Positions 35,969 through 45,283 of a DNA stretch of 64,000 nucleotides are shown one piece after another. The stretch's first letter is position 1. The number at the start of each line of letters is the position of its first letter. This stretch comes from Oceanospirillum beijerinckii DSM 7166. Its GTDB lineage: Bacteria; Pseudomonadota; Gammaproteobacteria; Pseudomonadales; Halomonadaceae. Location of the stretch: positions 62,001-126,000 of the forward strand of contig NZ_AULT01000006.1 in NCBI RefSeq assembly GCF_000422425.1, given 5' to 3'. The translations under genes were made by a program, and so were the position numbers. The notes under the pieces were generated by a model. It was given only the letters and a program-made list of their open reading frames with translations, did not search any database and had not been told where the DNA came from.

Positions 35969-37405
35969 TTAGTTTTCTGACTCACTATAGATACTTATCC
36001 GACCTACTTGCAGACGAGCATTGCCAAGTGCGCGCTGTGGTTCTAGTTCAACGGTCAGTTGTTCCTCATCCCAATCTACAGCTTGACGTAGGGTATGGAC
36101 AATCTCGGTCGCATCTACCGTTGCGTTTAGGCCGTTGCCGTTGTTGCGAGCATCTGCCCTGGAAGCATTTGATAGACCAAACAAGCCGATACTGCTGACA
36201 TAATGACGTTCAGTGCGACCTTTTAGTTTGATAAAGACATCGACAGGAGCAATCACTCCTTCGCCGACAATATTATCCAGTTGGATAAATGTCTGTTTAG
36301 CTTCGGAATTTTGTAGACTCTTATTCGACGCTGCTAATGATTTAATACGGGCACGTCTTTGTGGTTTCGGCACAAACTCAAGCTCGGTATTAACAGCGTT
36401 AGAGCTAAGCTGGGTTGGACTTATAGAGGCTGCTAAGATATCTAATAATGCGTCAGGCTTTTCTTGCGTTGCGGAATCTACTTCGATATTGTCCGGGTAA
36501 TTAGCACTATATGTATAGCCTAGGTCTGCTAGGTTTTCGACGCTCTTGACTGCCACTTTCACAACATCACTTTGAGCATTGTGGAAAGCAAAGGTGAAGT
36601 CTCTCCATTTCTTATTGCCCGGGTTTTCCCTTCCTTCACCCTGGTTCAGCCAGGATTGCCATAGCCGGTCGATATTAGCATGGTGTAGCCAGAAAATAGG
36701 ATCCAATGCCGCTGTATTTGGGTCGCCCATAACCTCGCCAACATCCACGTGTACAACATTATGCGGTAACTGTTCAAGTTGCCCGGTACTACTGCCATTG
36801 TGTGAGAAGCCGGTAACACCGCCACCAAAGCTGGCGCGAGCAACTTCGGTTGTAAATGCTTGGCGTTGCATTGCCTGTGAACAGCTGACATTGCGTTTTT
36901 GTATCTCATAGTGCGCACGCTCTTTGATCCAGAGGCCAGGGTATTCCTGATTTGGGCCATCTTCGGAACCAAAAGCTTCAGGGATTCTTCGGGCTTCAAC
37001 CTGTTCTCGTTCTGATAGAGCGGGATTATAAGCGTTACAGTAGTTCCAGTAAGGCAGAGTCCAATCTGCTGGTCCCCCAAGCTCTTGGACGGTTTTTGCC
37101 ACAATCTCTTCAAAGAACATGAGATACATTCTGTGCCATGGTAGAAAGTACCAAGTGCCATGCTGACACTGTTGCCAGAATTCACTGTCTACTAGGCTTT
37201 GTGGTGGTGGAAAGCCTGTAGCCTGAGACCATACTTCGCGTTCTGAAAAGTCTGGCAAAGCTTCGACACCATATCCATGAACGGCTCCCTGGTACCACCA
37301 GCTGGTAGGATCAGTGATATCACGCTTTTTCATTTCTATTACGGCGCGTGAATACCATAGTAAAGTATCATCGTTTAAATCGTTAATATTCTGTCTGATC
37401 CGCAT
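35969..37405 (-). CDS. Tyrosinase-family copper oxidase (polyphenol oxidase)
   Basis: The 478-residue type 3 copper enzyme has CuA histidines at H43 (AVHGYG), H82 and H91 (QHGTWYFLPWHRMYL). CuB histidines are at H215 and H219 (PHNVVHVDVG) and H242 (DPIFWLHHANIDRLW). C80 two residues before H82 matches the Cys-His thioether of fungal tyrosinases. After the central domain an approximately 180-residue C-terminal beta domain resembles that of plant polyphenol oxidases and may shield the site. No signal peptide is present, so it is cytoplasmic or exported folded by another route. Such enzymes oxidise phenols to quinones (melanin formation). AGAGGAAAC lies upstream of the ATG. Confidence 0.93.
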   Translation of the reverse strand: MRIRQNINDLNDDTLLWYSRAVIEMKKRDITDPTSWWYQGAVHGYGVEALPDFSEREVWSQATGFPPPQSLVDSEFWQQCQHGTWYFLPWHRMYLMFFEEIVAKTVQELGGPADWTLPYWNYCNAYNPALSEREQVEARRIPEAFGSEDGPNQEYPGLWIKERAHYEIQKRNVSCSQAMQRQAFTTEVARASFGGGVTGFSHNGSSTGQLEQLPHNVVHVDVGEVMGDPNTAALDPIFWLHHANIDRLWQSWLNQGEGRENPGNKKWRDFTFAFHNAQSDVVKVAVKSVENLADLGYTYSANYPDNIEVDSATQEKPDALLDILAASISPTQLSSNAVNTELEFVPKPQRRARIKSLAASNKSLQNSEAKQTFIQLDNIVGEGVIAPVDVFIKLKGRTERHYVSSIGLFGLSNASRADARNNGNGLNATVDATEIVHTLRQAVDWDEEQLTVELEPQRALGNARLQVGRISIYSESEN

Positions 37406-37675
37406 GCCTTGTTTCCTCTGTTAGTGGAATGCGTAATCGATACTATTGTTGGTATATAGTGTTTGCTATTACATTGTATTACAGCGAGTTGAAGAGTTTG
37501 CTTGTTGTAATAGTGAAGAGTGTGGTATGTCTTTGTTTTTGTTGATAGGCTATTTTTCTTGTGACGTAAGTTGTCTCTTGGTGGAGTTGTTTGCCGAGAA
37601 TGCGCGATAAAGATATTACAAAAGATCTTCCTTTTAGTTGATGCTATTTTGTACTGAAAACTGGGGGTGTTAATA
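37406..37675. other. Promoter-bearing intergenic region of the tyrosinase cassette
   Basis: No gene is visible. It is AT-rich and presumably carries the tyrosinase promoter; I could not define its -10 and -35 with confidence. Confidence 0.35.
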
Positions 37676-37710
37676 AAAAAACACCCCGAATTACCTCTCG
37701 GGGTGTTTTT
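37676..37710 (-). terminator. Rho-independent terminator
   Basis: AACACCCCGA (37680-37689) pairs with TCGGGGTGTT (37698-37707) and has A/T runs on both sides, so it works in both directions. It probably ends minus-strand transcripts from the two genes at 37934-39271. Confidence 0.85.
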
Positions 37711-37723
37711 GCTATATCTTGTC

Positions 37724-37860
37724 TAATGCCTTTCGCGATAAGTTTTGATATATGGAGCTCGTAGGTCGGATAAGCGAAGCGCCATCCGACATCTATCTCA
37801 ATTGTCGGAAGGCGCCTTGCGGCTTTTCCGACCTACAATATTTATCGGGATTGGTATAAG
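37724..37860. repeat. REP/MITE-like palindromic repeat, copy 1
   Basis: Core GTAGGTCGGATAAGCGAAGC at 37761-37780 continues to GCCATCCGAC, and an inverted counterpart lies at 37804-37836 (GTCGGAAGGCG...CCGACCTAC). The whole is bounded by imperfect inverted ends AATGCCTTTCGCGATAA (37725) and TTATCGGGATTGGTAT (about 37842). A diverged copy with the same layout lies at 53719-53858. Confidence 0.8.
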
Positions 37861-37933
37861 ATATTACTGAATATAGTGGATTATGAAGGTTAAAACTCTC
37901 CCTAAAGGAAAGAGTGGGAGTGTATAAAACTAT

Positions 37934-38407
37934 TCAATAATACTCACCGTTAGGGTCAACCAGAGTAATCAGGGTTTTATCCATATGGTCTTCTACTATC
38001 TGGAAAAAATCAGAGAATGTTTGCAGGGCATCATTGGGGTTGATTGGTTTGTTATATAGCACGTCGGTTTCGATGGCCTGTTTGTTACGCTTAGTGGTAT
38101 AGCTCATCAAACGACTTTCCAGCTTGGTGCCTTTGACTGTGCGCATCAGATTGACTAACAGATCCCGTGAGGCCGCATGCATCAGCATCTGCATACTGCG
38201 CTGATCCATATAGGTCAGTACTTTTAGCAGGTTGCGATACAGGGGAATAAAATTAGGCTCGCCCTGAGACAATGGAGGGTTTAAACCTAGCTGCTCATCC
38301 AGTTTTGATAACAGCCTGACCCCATCCACCAGATCCATGGTCATGGAGAAAAACTCTTTTTCCATCAAGAAGGTGTGTTCGCCCAGTTTTCTTACATCAA
38401 AGCTCAT
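37934..38407 (-). CDS. Unknown cytoplasmic helical protein
   Basis: I do not recognise this 157-residue product. It has no signal or membrane segment and is predicted mainly helical (FSMTMDLVDGVRLLSKLDEQ, NLLKVLTYMDQRSMQMLMHA). It follows the gene at 38423 by 15 bp on the same strand, so the two form an operon, divergent from prfB. A good AGGAG precedes its ATG. Function unknown. Confidence 0.75.
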   Translation of the reverse strand: MSFDVRKLGEHTFLMEKEFFSMTMDLVDGVRLLSKLDEQLGLNPPLSQGEPNFIPLYRNLLKVLTYMDQRSMQMLMHAASRDLLVNLMRTVKGTKLESRLMSYTTKRNKQAIETDVLYNKPINPNDALQTFSDFFQIVEDHMDKTLITLVDPNGEYY

Positions 38408-38422
38408 ATAGACTCCTGTGCG

Positions 38423-39271
38423 TTACACCAGAATAGGCCCGGAAGGCGGCGGTGTATTGTCGTTGCCACTTTTTTTGTTCTTCAGGCTTTTAATCACCTC
38501 AATAGCGAGCTGACATGTTTTACGGGCATCCGTTGCCTGCATCGTTTTCGGCTTGGCTGATTTGAGCTTCTGCTGTAATGGCGGTGGAATTACCCGATTA
38601 AACTTGTCCAACAAGCTGGCGATAGAAAACTCTTCCATAATAAACCACAGTTTAGCCAGCTCTCTGGGAGGTAAAGACTTAAAGATGGCCAGCAGTACTT
38701 TTTCCGGGTAGGTATCCAGCTTTTGCAATACCTGACGTATAACCTTGGCTTCACCTGAGCGAGTCAGGTTGGGTGCTATTTCTTCAGAGGGTCGAGAGGA
38801 TGACATCTTAGGGGGGCGAATTTCACCCTCATCACTCAGGCGTTCAATGGTGCGTTTAAGAGCGCCAATTCTTAGGTTTACCTCCCAAAGTGGTTGTAGT
38901 GGCAGGCGCTCACCCTCTGCAATCAGGCGGTCAATTTCCTTGCGTCCCAATGCGCCTTCCAGTTTTTTGAGCAGGGTCGTCAGGGGTTTCTGCTGGCACA
39001 CCCGGTAAAGAAGGGTAAAGTCAAACTCCCGCATCAGTAGCGCCAGTTCGTTATCAGCAAACTTCTCCAAATATTCTAATGTAGGCAGCAGCTGTTTAAA
39101 CTCTTCGCGGGCCTCATCCCAGGTTGAGACAGGGTGGCGGGAAAACGACTCCAGATTTTTAGCCAGAGCGTTACGCATCTCCTGGCAATCGGATTCTGTC
39201 AGCAGCAGTTTGGTCTGATCCAACTTGATTTCAAGTCGTTGACCTCTGACCGGTTTAACCTTGATCTGCAT
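38423..39271 (-). CDS. Unknown cytoplasmic protein, first gene of the pair
   Basis: This 282-residue protein is not recognised. ATG 39271 (MQIKVKPVRGQRLE) is preferred over ATG 39280 because CAGGA directly abuts the latter and sits nine bases before the former. It is helical, charged, and ends in a proline-rich tail (NTPPPSGPI). A segment near 180-225 (LQKLDTYPEKVLLAIFKSLP) faintly recalls the helical repeats of FliG, but I would not assign that function. It is cotranscribed with the gene at 37934. Confidence 0.75.
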   Translation of the reverse strand: MQIKVKPVRGQRLEIKLDQTKLLLTESDCQEMRNALAKNLESFSRHPVSTWDEAREEFKQLLPTLEYLEKFADNELALLMREFDFTLLYRVCQQKPLTTLLKKLEGALGRKEIDRLIAEGERLPLQPLWEVNLRIGALKRTIERLSDEGEIRPPKMSSSRPSEEIAPNLTRSGEAKVIRQVLQKLDTYPEKVLLAIFKSLPPRELAKLWFIMEEFSIASLLDKFNRVIPPPLQQKLKSAKPKTMQATDARKTCQLAIEVIKSLKNKKSGNDNTPPPSGPILV

Positions 39272-39479
39272 GTGGTCCATTCCTGAAAGCAGTATGTGTC
39301 ATATTTTTTTCTGTTAGCGCCATTATAGACCGCATAGGCTTTTGATTTCACCGCAAAAGCGTGCTTGTTTCGTTACGAAAGGCAATTAAGCACTGTCAGA
39401 GCCGTGCTGGATTCGGTAGAATTGCGCTCTTATATTTTCTCTCTGATCTTTTCTTTATCAAATTGCGAGTTTCGCAGGT

Positions 39480-40578
39480 ATGTTTGAAATAAACCCGATT
39501 GTAACCCTGATTAAGGATATGTCTGAGCGGACCGATATCCTTAGGGGGTATCTTTGACTACGCTGAGAAAAAAGACCGTCTTGAAGAAGTAAACCGTGAG
39601 CTGGAACAGCCCGAGATCTGGAATGAACCGGATCGTGCCCAGGCATTGGGTAAAGAGCGTTCTTCTTTAGAATTGGTAGTACAAACTATCGATAATATGG
39701 AAAGCGGCTTGGCGGATGCTCAGGATCTGTTGGATCTGGCTGTCGAAGAAGAAGATGAAGGCACCATCACCGAGGTAGAAGAGGAGCTGGCCAATCTGCA
39801 GCAGCAGCTGGAGAAGCTGGAGTTCCGTCGTATGTTTTCCGGTGAGATGGACCCAAGTAATGCCTTCCTGGATATCCAGGCGGGCTCCGGTGGTACCGAG
39901 GCTCAGGACTGGGCCAATATGATGCTGCGTATGTACCTGCGCTGGGGCGATGCCCATGGCTTTAAAACCGAATTGGTTGAAGCGACTGCAGGTGATGTGG
40001 CCGGTATCAAAGGCGCGACGATTCGCTTTGAAGGTGAATATGCCTATGGCTGGCTAAGAACTGAAACCGGTGTTCACCGTCTGGTACGCAAATCACCGTT
40101 TGATTCCGGTGGTCGCCGCCATACCTCATTTGCTTCTGTGTTTGTATCACCGGAAGTGGATGATAGCTTTGAGATTGAGATCAACCCGGCGGATCTGAGA
40201 ACGGATACTTACCGTTCCTCTGGTGCCGGTGGTCAGCACGTAAACACCACGGATTCTGCGGTACGTATTACCCACGAACCAACCGGTGTCGTGGCATCCT
40301 GTCAGACAGAGCGCTCTCAGCACGCTAACCGCGATCGCGCGATGAAGCAGCTGAAAGCAAAACTGTATGAGCTGGAGATGCAGAAGCGTAATGCGGAGAA
40401 GCAGGCGCTGGAAGATACAAAATCCGATATCGGTTGGGGCAGTCAGATTCGCTCCTACGTACTGGATGATTCCCGTATCAAAGATCTGCGTACTGGTGTA
40501 GAAAACCGCAATACCCAGGCGGTTCTGGATGGTGATCTGGATCGCTTTATTGAGGCCAGCCTGAAACAGGGGCTGTAA
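39480..40578 (+). CDS. prfB: Peptide chain release factor 2, with programmed +1 frameshift
   Basis: RF2 releases peptides at UGA and UAA. The first 25 codons (39480-39554, [20 protein letters not shown]...) end at an in-frame TGA at 39555-39557. The sequence AGGGGGTATCTTTGAC supplies the classic internal Shine-Dalgarno and slippery CTT-TGA-C, shifting +1 into 39556-40578. The total is 365 residues, as in E. coli. The GGQ motif is in [17 protein letters not shown] and the stop-recognition SPF tripeptide in [10 protein letters not shown]. Translation autoregulates: low RF2 favours the shift. Confidence 0.98.
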
Positions 40579-40760
40579 TCCTCAATACTCGCCTCTGAGC
40601 TACCGTGCTTGATAGAAGCCTATGGCGGTTCAGTGACGAGAGCAGAGGGATGAATCAGATCGTGTACTGTCATCGCTCTGCCGTGTTTTCTGTATAACCT
40701 GTACAGTGTTTAAGACGTGCAGGTTTCATATTGAATTAGTTGGAAATGGTTGAATAACGA

Positions 40761-42287
40761 ATGGCTACTGAACAGCAGCAAGATACTTCAGTTGATGTAG
40801 CAGCCGCGGCTGCCGAAGAGAACAAACTGATCGCAGAGCGTCGTGCCAAACTGGCCGCTCGTCGCGAGCAGGGCGTTGCGTTCCCAAATACTTTCCGTCG
40901 TGATGCGCTGGCCTCTGAGCTGCAGGCTGAACTGGGCGATAAGGATAAGGAAGAACTGGAGCAGCTGGATCGTAAAGCGTCGGTTGCCGGTCGTATCATG
41001 CGTATGCGTGGTCCATTTATCGTTATTCAGGACATGAGCAGCCAGATCCAGCTGTATGTGGATAAAAAAGCGCTGCCGGAAGAAGTGCGTGCGGATATCA
41101 AGAGCTGGGATTTTGGTGATATCGTCGGTGCCAGCGGTCCGGTACACAAATCCGGTAAGGGTGACCTGTACATCTATATCGAACAGTGTGAGCTGCTGAC
41201 TAAAGCGCTGCGTCCACTGCCGGATAAGTTCCACGGTCTGAGTGATCAGGAGATGCGTTACCGTCAGCGTTACGTTGATCTGATCATGAATGAAGAGTCG
41301 CGTAATACCTTTAAGGTGCGTTCTCAAGTGGTGAGCGGTATCCGTAACTACCTGAGTGAGCGTGGTTATATCGAAGCTGAAACGCCGATGCTGCAGGTGA
41401 TTCCCGGCGGTGCAAGTGCACGTCCATTTATCACGCACCATAATGCGCTGGACCGTGATATGTACCTGCGTATTGCACCAGAACTGTACCTGAAACGTCT
41501 GGTGGTGGGTGGTTTCGAGAAAGTATTTGAGATCAACCGTAACTTCCGTAACGAAGGTCTGTCCACCCGTCACAACCCTGAGTTCACCATGCTGGAGTTC
41601 TACCAGGCGTATGCGGACTATAAGGACCTGATGGATCTGACCGAAGATATGCTGCGCACCGTGACTCAGAATGTGCTGGGTACCAATGTTGTGGAATATC
41701 AGGGCGACACCTATGACTTTGGTCAGCCGTTTATCCGTATGACACTGGTGGACTCTATCCTGAAATACGGTGAAGGTATTGAGCTGTCTGACGTGGATAC
41801 GCTGGAAGCAGCCACGGCCACCGCCGAGAAACTGGGCATCAAGGTGAAAGCGATCTGGGGGCTGGGCAAGATCCAAACCGAGATCTTTGAAGAGGTGGCT
41901 GAGCATCGCCTGATGCAGCCGACCTTTATTACTGAATACCCGGCTGAAGTATCACCGCTGGCCCGTCGTAACGATGACAACCCATTTGTCACCGATCGTT
42001 TTGAGTTCTTTGTCGGTGGCCGTGAGATCGCAAATGGCTTCTCGGAGCTGAACGATGCGGAAGATCAGGCCGAGCGTTTTGAGCAGCAAGTGGCTGAGAA
42101 AGACGCCGGTGATGATGAAGCCATGTACTACGATCAGGATTATATCCGTGCATTGGAATACGGCTTGCCACCGACCGCCGGTGAAGGTATCGGTATTGAC
42201 CGTCTGGTGATGCTGTTTACCAATGCCCCTTCTATTCGCGATGTGCTGTTGTTCCCGCACATGCGTCCTGAAGGCGAAAGCAAATAA
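40761..42287 (+). CDS. lysS: Lysyl-tRNA synthetase (class II)
   Basis: The 508-residue enzyme has an N-terminal OB-fold anticodon domain ([19 protein letters not shown]) and a class II core with motif 2 [20 protein letters not shown] and motif 3 [15 protein letters not shown]. It follows prfB by 182 bp, the same order as in E. coli. Confidence 0.98.
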   Translation: MATEQQQDTSVDVAAAAAEENKLIAERRAKLAARREQGVAFPNTFRRDALASELQAELGDKDKEELEQLDRKASVAGRIMRMRGPFIVIQDMSSQIQLYVDKKALPEEVRADIKSWDFGDIVGASGPVHKSGKGDLYIYIEQCELLTKALRPLPDKFHGLSDQEMRYRQRYVDLIMNEESRNTFKVRSQVVSGIRNYLSERGYIEAETPMLQVIPGGASARPFITHHNALDRDMYLRIAPELYLKRLVVGGFEKVFEINRNFRNEGLSTRHNPEFTMLEFYQAYADYKDLMDLTEDMLRTVTQNVLGTNVVEYQGDTYDFGQPFIRMTLVDSILKYGEGIELSDVDTLEAATATAEKLGIKVKAIWGLGKIQTEIFEEVAEHRLMQPTFITEYPAEVSPLARRNDDNPFVTDRFEFFVGGREIANGFSELNDAEDQAERFEQQVAEKDAGDDEAMYYDQDYIRALEYGLPPTAGEGIGIDRLVMLFTNAPSIRDVLLFPHMRPEGESK

Positions 42288-42306
42288 GCGGTTAGCCTGA
42301 CGTTTA

Positions 42307-42340
42307 AACCCCGGATCTCCTTGATTTCCGGGGTTTTATT
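42307..42340 (+). terminator. Rho-independent terminator after lysS
   Basis: AACCCCGGA (42307-42315) pairs with TCCGGGGTT (42327-42335), followed by TTATTTAT. Confidence 0.9.
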
Positions 42341-42421
42341 TATCATGCTAAGCAAAATTGCGATTCTGTAAGGATCGCTTGAGATAGTTGTAGTTCATAA
42401 TGAACTTGTTGGAGAAGCACC

Positions 42422-42790
42422 ATGAAGATGCTGAATCGTTCTGCCATCACTGTAAAGCTGAGTCAGGATTTTGTTGATTGGATCAATAACCTGGATGACG
42501 ACAGTGAAACCCTGACATTGCAGGATGTTAACGAAGAAGCAACCGTGTACCTGATCCCGGAGATCGAGGATGAGGAGCAACTGAATGATATGGTGCAGGA
42601 GTTCTATCTGAATATTTTGGAAAATGAGCTGAAATCCTGGGAAGAGGATGAAAGCCAGTGGCCGGCAGAGCTGAGCATAGAGCTGTTTGAACGCTTCCTG
42701 ACCATTGACCCTGCGGTGATGGTGTTTGATCTGGACTTCAGTAATCGTTTGCAGGCAGCCAGTGTCGACGACCTGGAAGATCAGGCGTAA
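42422..42790 (+). CDS. Unknown small acidic protein
   Basis: This 122-residue, strongly acidic protein has no signal or membrane helix. It starts MLNRSAITVKLSQDFVDWIN after an extra MK, and continues with EEATVYLIPEIEDEEQLND and an amphipathic helix (FYLNILENELKSWEEDESQ). GGAGAAGC precedes the ATG. It is a single gene between lysS and a transporter gene. I believe similar uncharacterised proteins exist in other gammaproteobacteria, but I cannot assign a function. Confidence 0.7.
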   Translation: MKMLNRSAITVKLSQDFVDWINNLDDDSETLTLQDVNEEATVYLIPEIEDEEQLNDMVQEFYLNILENELKSWEEDESQWPAELSIELFERFLTIDPAVMVFDLDFSNRLQAASVDDLEDQA

Positions 42791-42948
42791 CGCCCCTCTT
42801 TTCAGCATTGTCTACCTGGTGCTTAGGATAGGTGCCAGGTGGGCCTGTGTTTAGAGCCTGATTTTCCTCCTGAATATACGGCTATCAACTGTTTTATCGA
42901 TACGTTTTAATCTCCCCCTTATCTATCTCCCTATAAGGAGCCTTCAGT

Positions 42949-43845
42949 ATGTCTAATGGAATTCTGCTGGGGGTTGTTCTCCCTGTAGCACTGTTTGTTA
43001 TTATGCTGGGAATGGGCATGACCCTGACCCTGGCAGACTTTTCCCGAGTATTTCGTTTACCCAAAGCGGTGCTGACCGGTTTAAGTGGTCAAATGCTTTT
43101 CGTGCCTGTATTGGCCTTTGTGGTCGTCTCTCTGTTTGCATTACCGCCAGAGCTGGCGGTGGGGTTGATGGTGCTTTCCTTTGCTCCGGGTGGAGCAACA
43201 TCTAACATGATGACCTTTCTCAGTCGTGGCGATGTGGCACTATCGATTACTCTAACAGCCTTTGCCAGCCTATTGACCCCTTTTACCATGCCTTTGCTGA
43301 CTCAGTTAGCGCTGGAGCATTGGATGGGGCAGTCTCAGGCGATTGAGCTACCCGTTGTCCAGACGATGATGAAGTTGGTGGTGATTACCATTGTACCCGT
43401 ATCATTGGGCATGTGGTTGCATAAGGCAAAACCTCAACTCTCGTCACGTTTAGCTCGGATCGTTAAGCCGTTATCTATCGGTTTTTTGCTGTTTGTGATT
43501 ACGGGTATTGCCATTAAGCATTGGCAACAGATGCCCGAGTTTCTGGTTCAGGTGGGACCGGCGGCGATCTGTCTGAACGTTTTAGCGCTGGCTTGCGGTT
43601 ATTTTTATGCCCGCCTGCTGGGTTTAAGTGTCGCGCAGCAGATTACGGCGGGCATTGAGGTGGGTGTACAGAACGGTGGCACCGCCTTATTGGTGACAGG
43701 TACGATTCTGGGCAATAGTCTGATGTCGGTTCCTCCGGTGATTTATGGCATCCTGATGTTAGGCCCCAGCTTGTTGTTTGGCCTCTGGTGGGGTAAGCAC
43801 CTGCATCGTTCTGAAACCCAACAGACGAGCTTTCAGGTGTCATAA
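42949..43845 (+). CDS. Bile acid:sodium symporter (BASS/SBF) family transporter
   Basis: The 298-residue protein has nine to ten hydrophobic helices. Family motifs are PPELAVGLMVLSFAPGGATS (crossover helix region that binds Na+) and the second crossover EVGVQNGGTALLV. Substrates of bacterial members range from bile-type organic anions to pantoate and 2-keto acids; the one here is unknown. AAGGAG precedes ATG 42949. The K+ channel gene starts 32 bp downstream, so the two are probably cotranscribed. Confidence 0.9.
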   Translation: MSNGILLGVVLPVALFVIMLGMGMTLTLADFSRVFRLPKAVLTGLSGQMLFVPVLAFVVVSLFALPPELAVGLMVLSFAPGGATSNMMTFLSRGDVALSITLTAFASLLTPFTMPLLTQLALEHWMGQSQAIELPVVQTMMKLVVITIVPVSLGMWLHKAKPQLSSRLARIVKPLSIGFLLFVITGIAIKHWQQMPEFLVQVGPAAICLNVLALACGYFYARLLGLSVAQQITAGIEVGVQNGGTALLVTGTILGNSLMSVPPVIYGILMLGPSLLFGLWWGKHLHRSETQQTSFQVS

Positions 43846-43877
43846 GTAGGCTGTTTGGTCCGTCAGAGGTAAAGCCC

Positions 43878-44717
43878 ATGAATGATTTTGTGAAAGCATC
43901 CGCCTTGGGGTGTCTGGTCGGATTGGCGGGTGTTGACCCCTCAGAGAATGACGCGGCCCGACGTTGGGGGCGACGTTTGGAATGGCCGATGCTATTTCTG
44001 GCCCTGTGGATGTTGATCAGTTGGTATCCCAGTTTTACCGGAGCCATGAATCAGGATTGGCACCATATCACGGATATACTGGTGTGGTTGTTTTTTGTAC
44101 TGGAAACGCTCTTGCTCGCCTCTCTGGTGGATGATACCCGACGTTATTTGCGTCAGAACTGGATGAACCTGCTGATCATTGTACTGGGGTTGCCTGTGCT
44201 GTGGGGGGAGCTCGCTTTTACCGGTATATTGCGCATGTTGCGTGTGGTGCTACTGTTGGGCTTACTGGCTCCTCTGGGCAAAACCGTCCGCGCTATTCTG
44301 ATCCGTAACCACCTGGGTACAACACTGTTAATCAGTGCTTTGTTCATTGGTTTGTCGGGGGCTTTTATCTCAGCTATTGACCCTGCTATTGAAACTCCCT
44401 GGGATGGTATCTGGTGGGCTCTCGTGACTATAACGACGGTCGGATATGGCGATCTTGTTCCGGTGACGCCGGCAGGTAAGATCTTTGCAGGGATATTGAT
44501 TCTGGTCGGTATTGGTTTGTTCTCTCTGTTAACCGCCAGCTTCTCCGTTTTCTTTTTGGAGCGGGAAGAGGAGGAAGTGATTGATAAAGAGTCTGAACTG
44601 CTGGAGCGTATGGATCATCTGGAACGCAAGATGTCGCGGCTTGAAAACAATGTGGCACGTTTGCTGGATTACCAGCAACAGCTGTTGAAACAACAGATGC
44701 AAGATAAGCGGGAATAA
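43878..44717 (+). CDS. Voltage-gated-type potassium channel
   Basis: The 279-residue ion channel has several N-terminal helices (about 37-150, with an Arg-bearing segment FTGILRMLRVVLLLGLLA like an S4 sensor). The pore helix and selectivity filter TITTVGYGDLVPVT lie at about 190-203, followed by an inner helix. The C-terminus is a coiled coil (LERMDHLERKMSRLENNVAR) that would tetramerise the channel. It resembles KvAP-type prokaryotic channels. Confidence 0.92.
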   Translation: MNDFVKASALGCLVGLAGVDPSENDAARRWGRRLEWPMLFLALWMLISWYPSFTGAMNQDWHHITDILVWLFFVLETLLLASLVDDTRRYLRQNWMNLLIIVLGLPVLWGELAFTGILRMLRVVLLLGLLAPLGKTVRAILIRNHLGTTLLISALFIGLSGAFISAIDPAIETPWDGIWWALVTITTVGYGDLVPVTPAGKIFAGILILVGIGLFSLLTASFSVFFLEREEEEVIDKESELLERMDHLERKMSRLENNVARLLDYQQQLLKQQMQDKRE

Positions 44718-44799
44718 GAGCTTACATCTGTTGCTCGAAGTCTGTGATGACAGGGGGACAAAGGCTGTAAAGTATACAGCCTTATACAAAGAGGTCTGC

Positions 44800-45006
44800 T
44801 TAATAATCGTCTAAGTCGAAGTTGTCGTAATCGTCATACAAGGCACGTTGCAAACGACGTTGCTCTAAGCGATCTTCGATCAAACGACGCTTGTCCATCG
44901 CCTTACCTTTTTTGACCTCTTTTTCTTCTTCTTCCGCTGAAAAATTATCCTGACCATCATCAAGAAGGTCGTCATCAGAATCAAAGGATACGCTCTCACG
45001 GCCCAT
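44800..45006 (-). CDS. PA3496-family small acidic protein
   Basis: A 68-residue protein from ATG 45006 with GGAGAG upstream; a longer frame to 45093 lacks support. It matches the PA3496 family by composition and by the RRLIEDRLEQRRLQRALYDD motif followed by an acidic DYDNFDLDDY tail. The family is described as putatively linked to envelope integrity; the mechanism is unknown. Confidence 0.75.
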   Translation of the reverse strand: MGRESVSFDSDDDLLDDGQDNFSAEEEEKEVKKGKAMDKRRLIEDRLEQRRLQRALYDDYDNFDLDDY

Positions 45007-45283
45007 TGATAAATCTCTCCAGAAAAAAGTTGATAAGTAGCGAAACAAAAACGCCCTTAATGAGATATGCCATGTTCTCAGGATTTCAGCCAAGAGAAAT
45101 TTGGCTGAGTTTTGTTTCGCGATGTACTCGTCTGCTTATATAGATCTATTTTTTTCTCCGGTAAAGAAAAAAATGACATTAGCATTAAATTTTTTTTCTG
45201 TTACAGATTTATTTACATTTATTTATTAAGGGGTTACAGATATCAGAGATATTTTTCTTCCGTTAAGACGCTCATTGAGGTAG

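Noticed and set aside
40788-41906. 372-codon frame opposite lysS and similar long frames opposite secD, tgt and glyA
   Set aside because: Antisense shadows of well-conserved genes, rich in His/Thr/Gln as expected from reversed codons.
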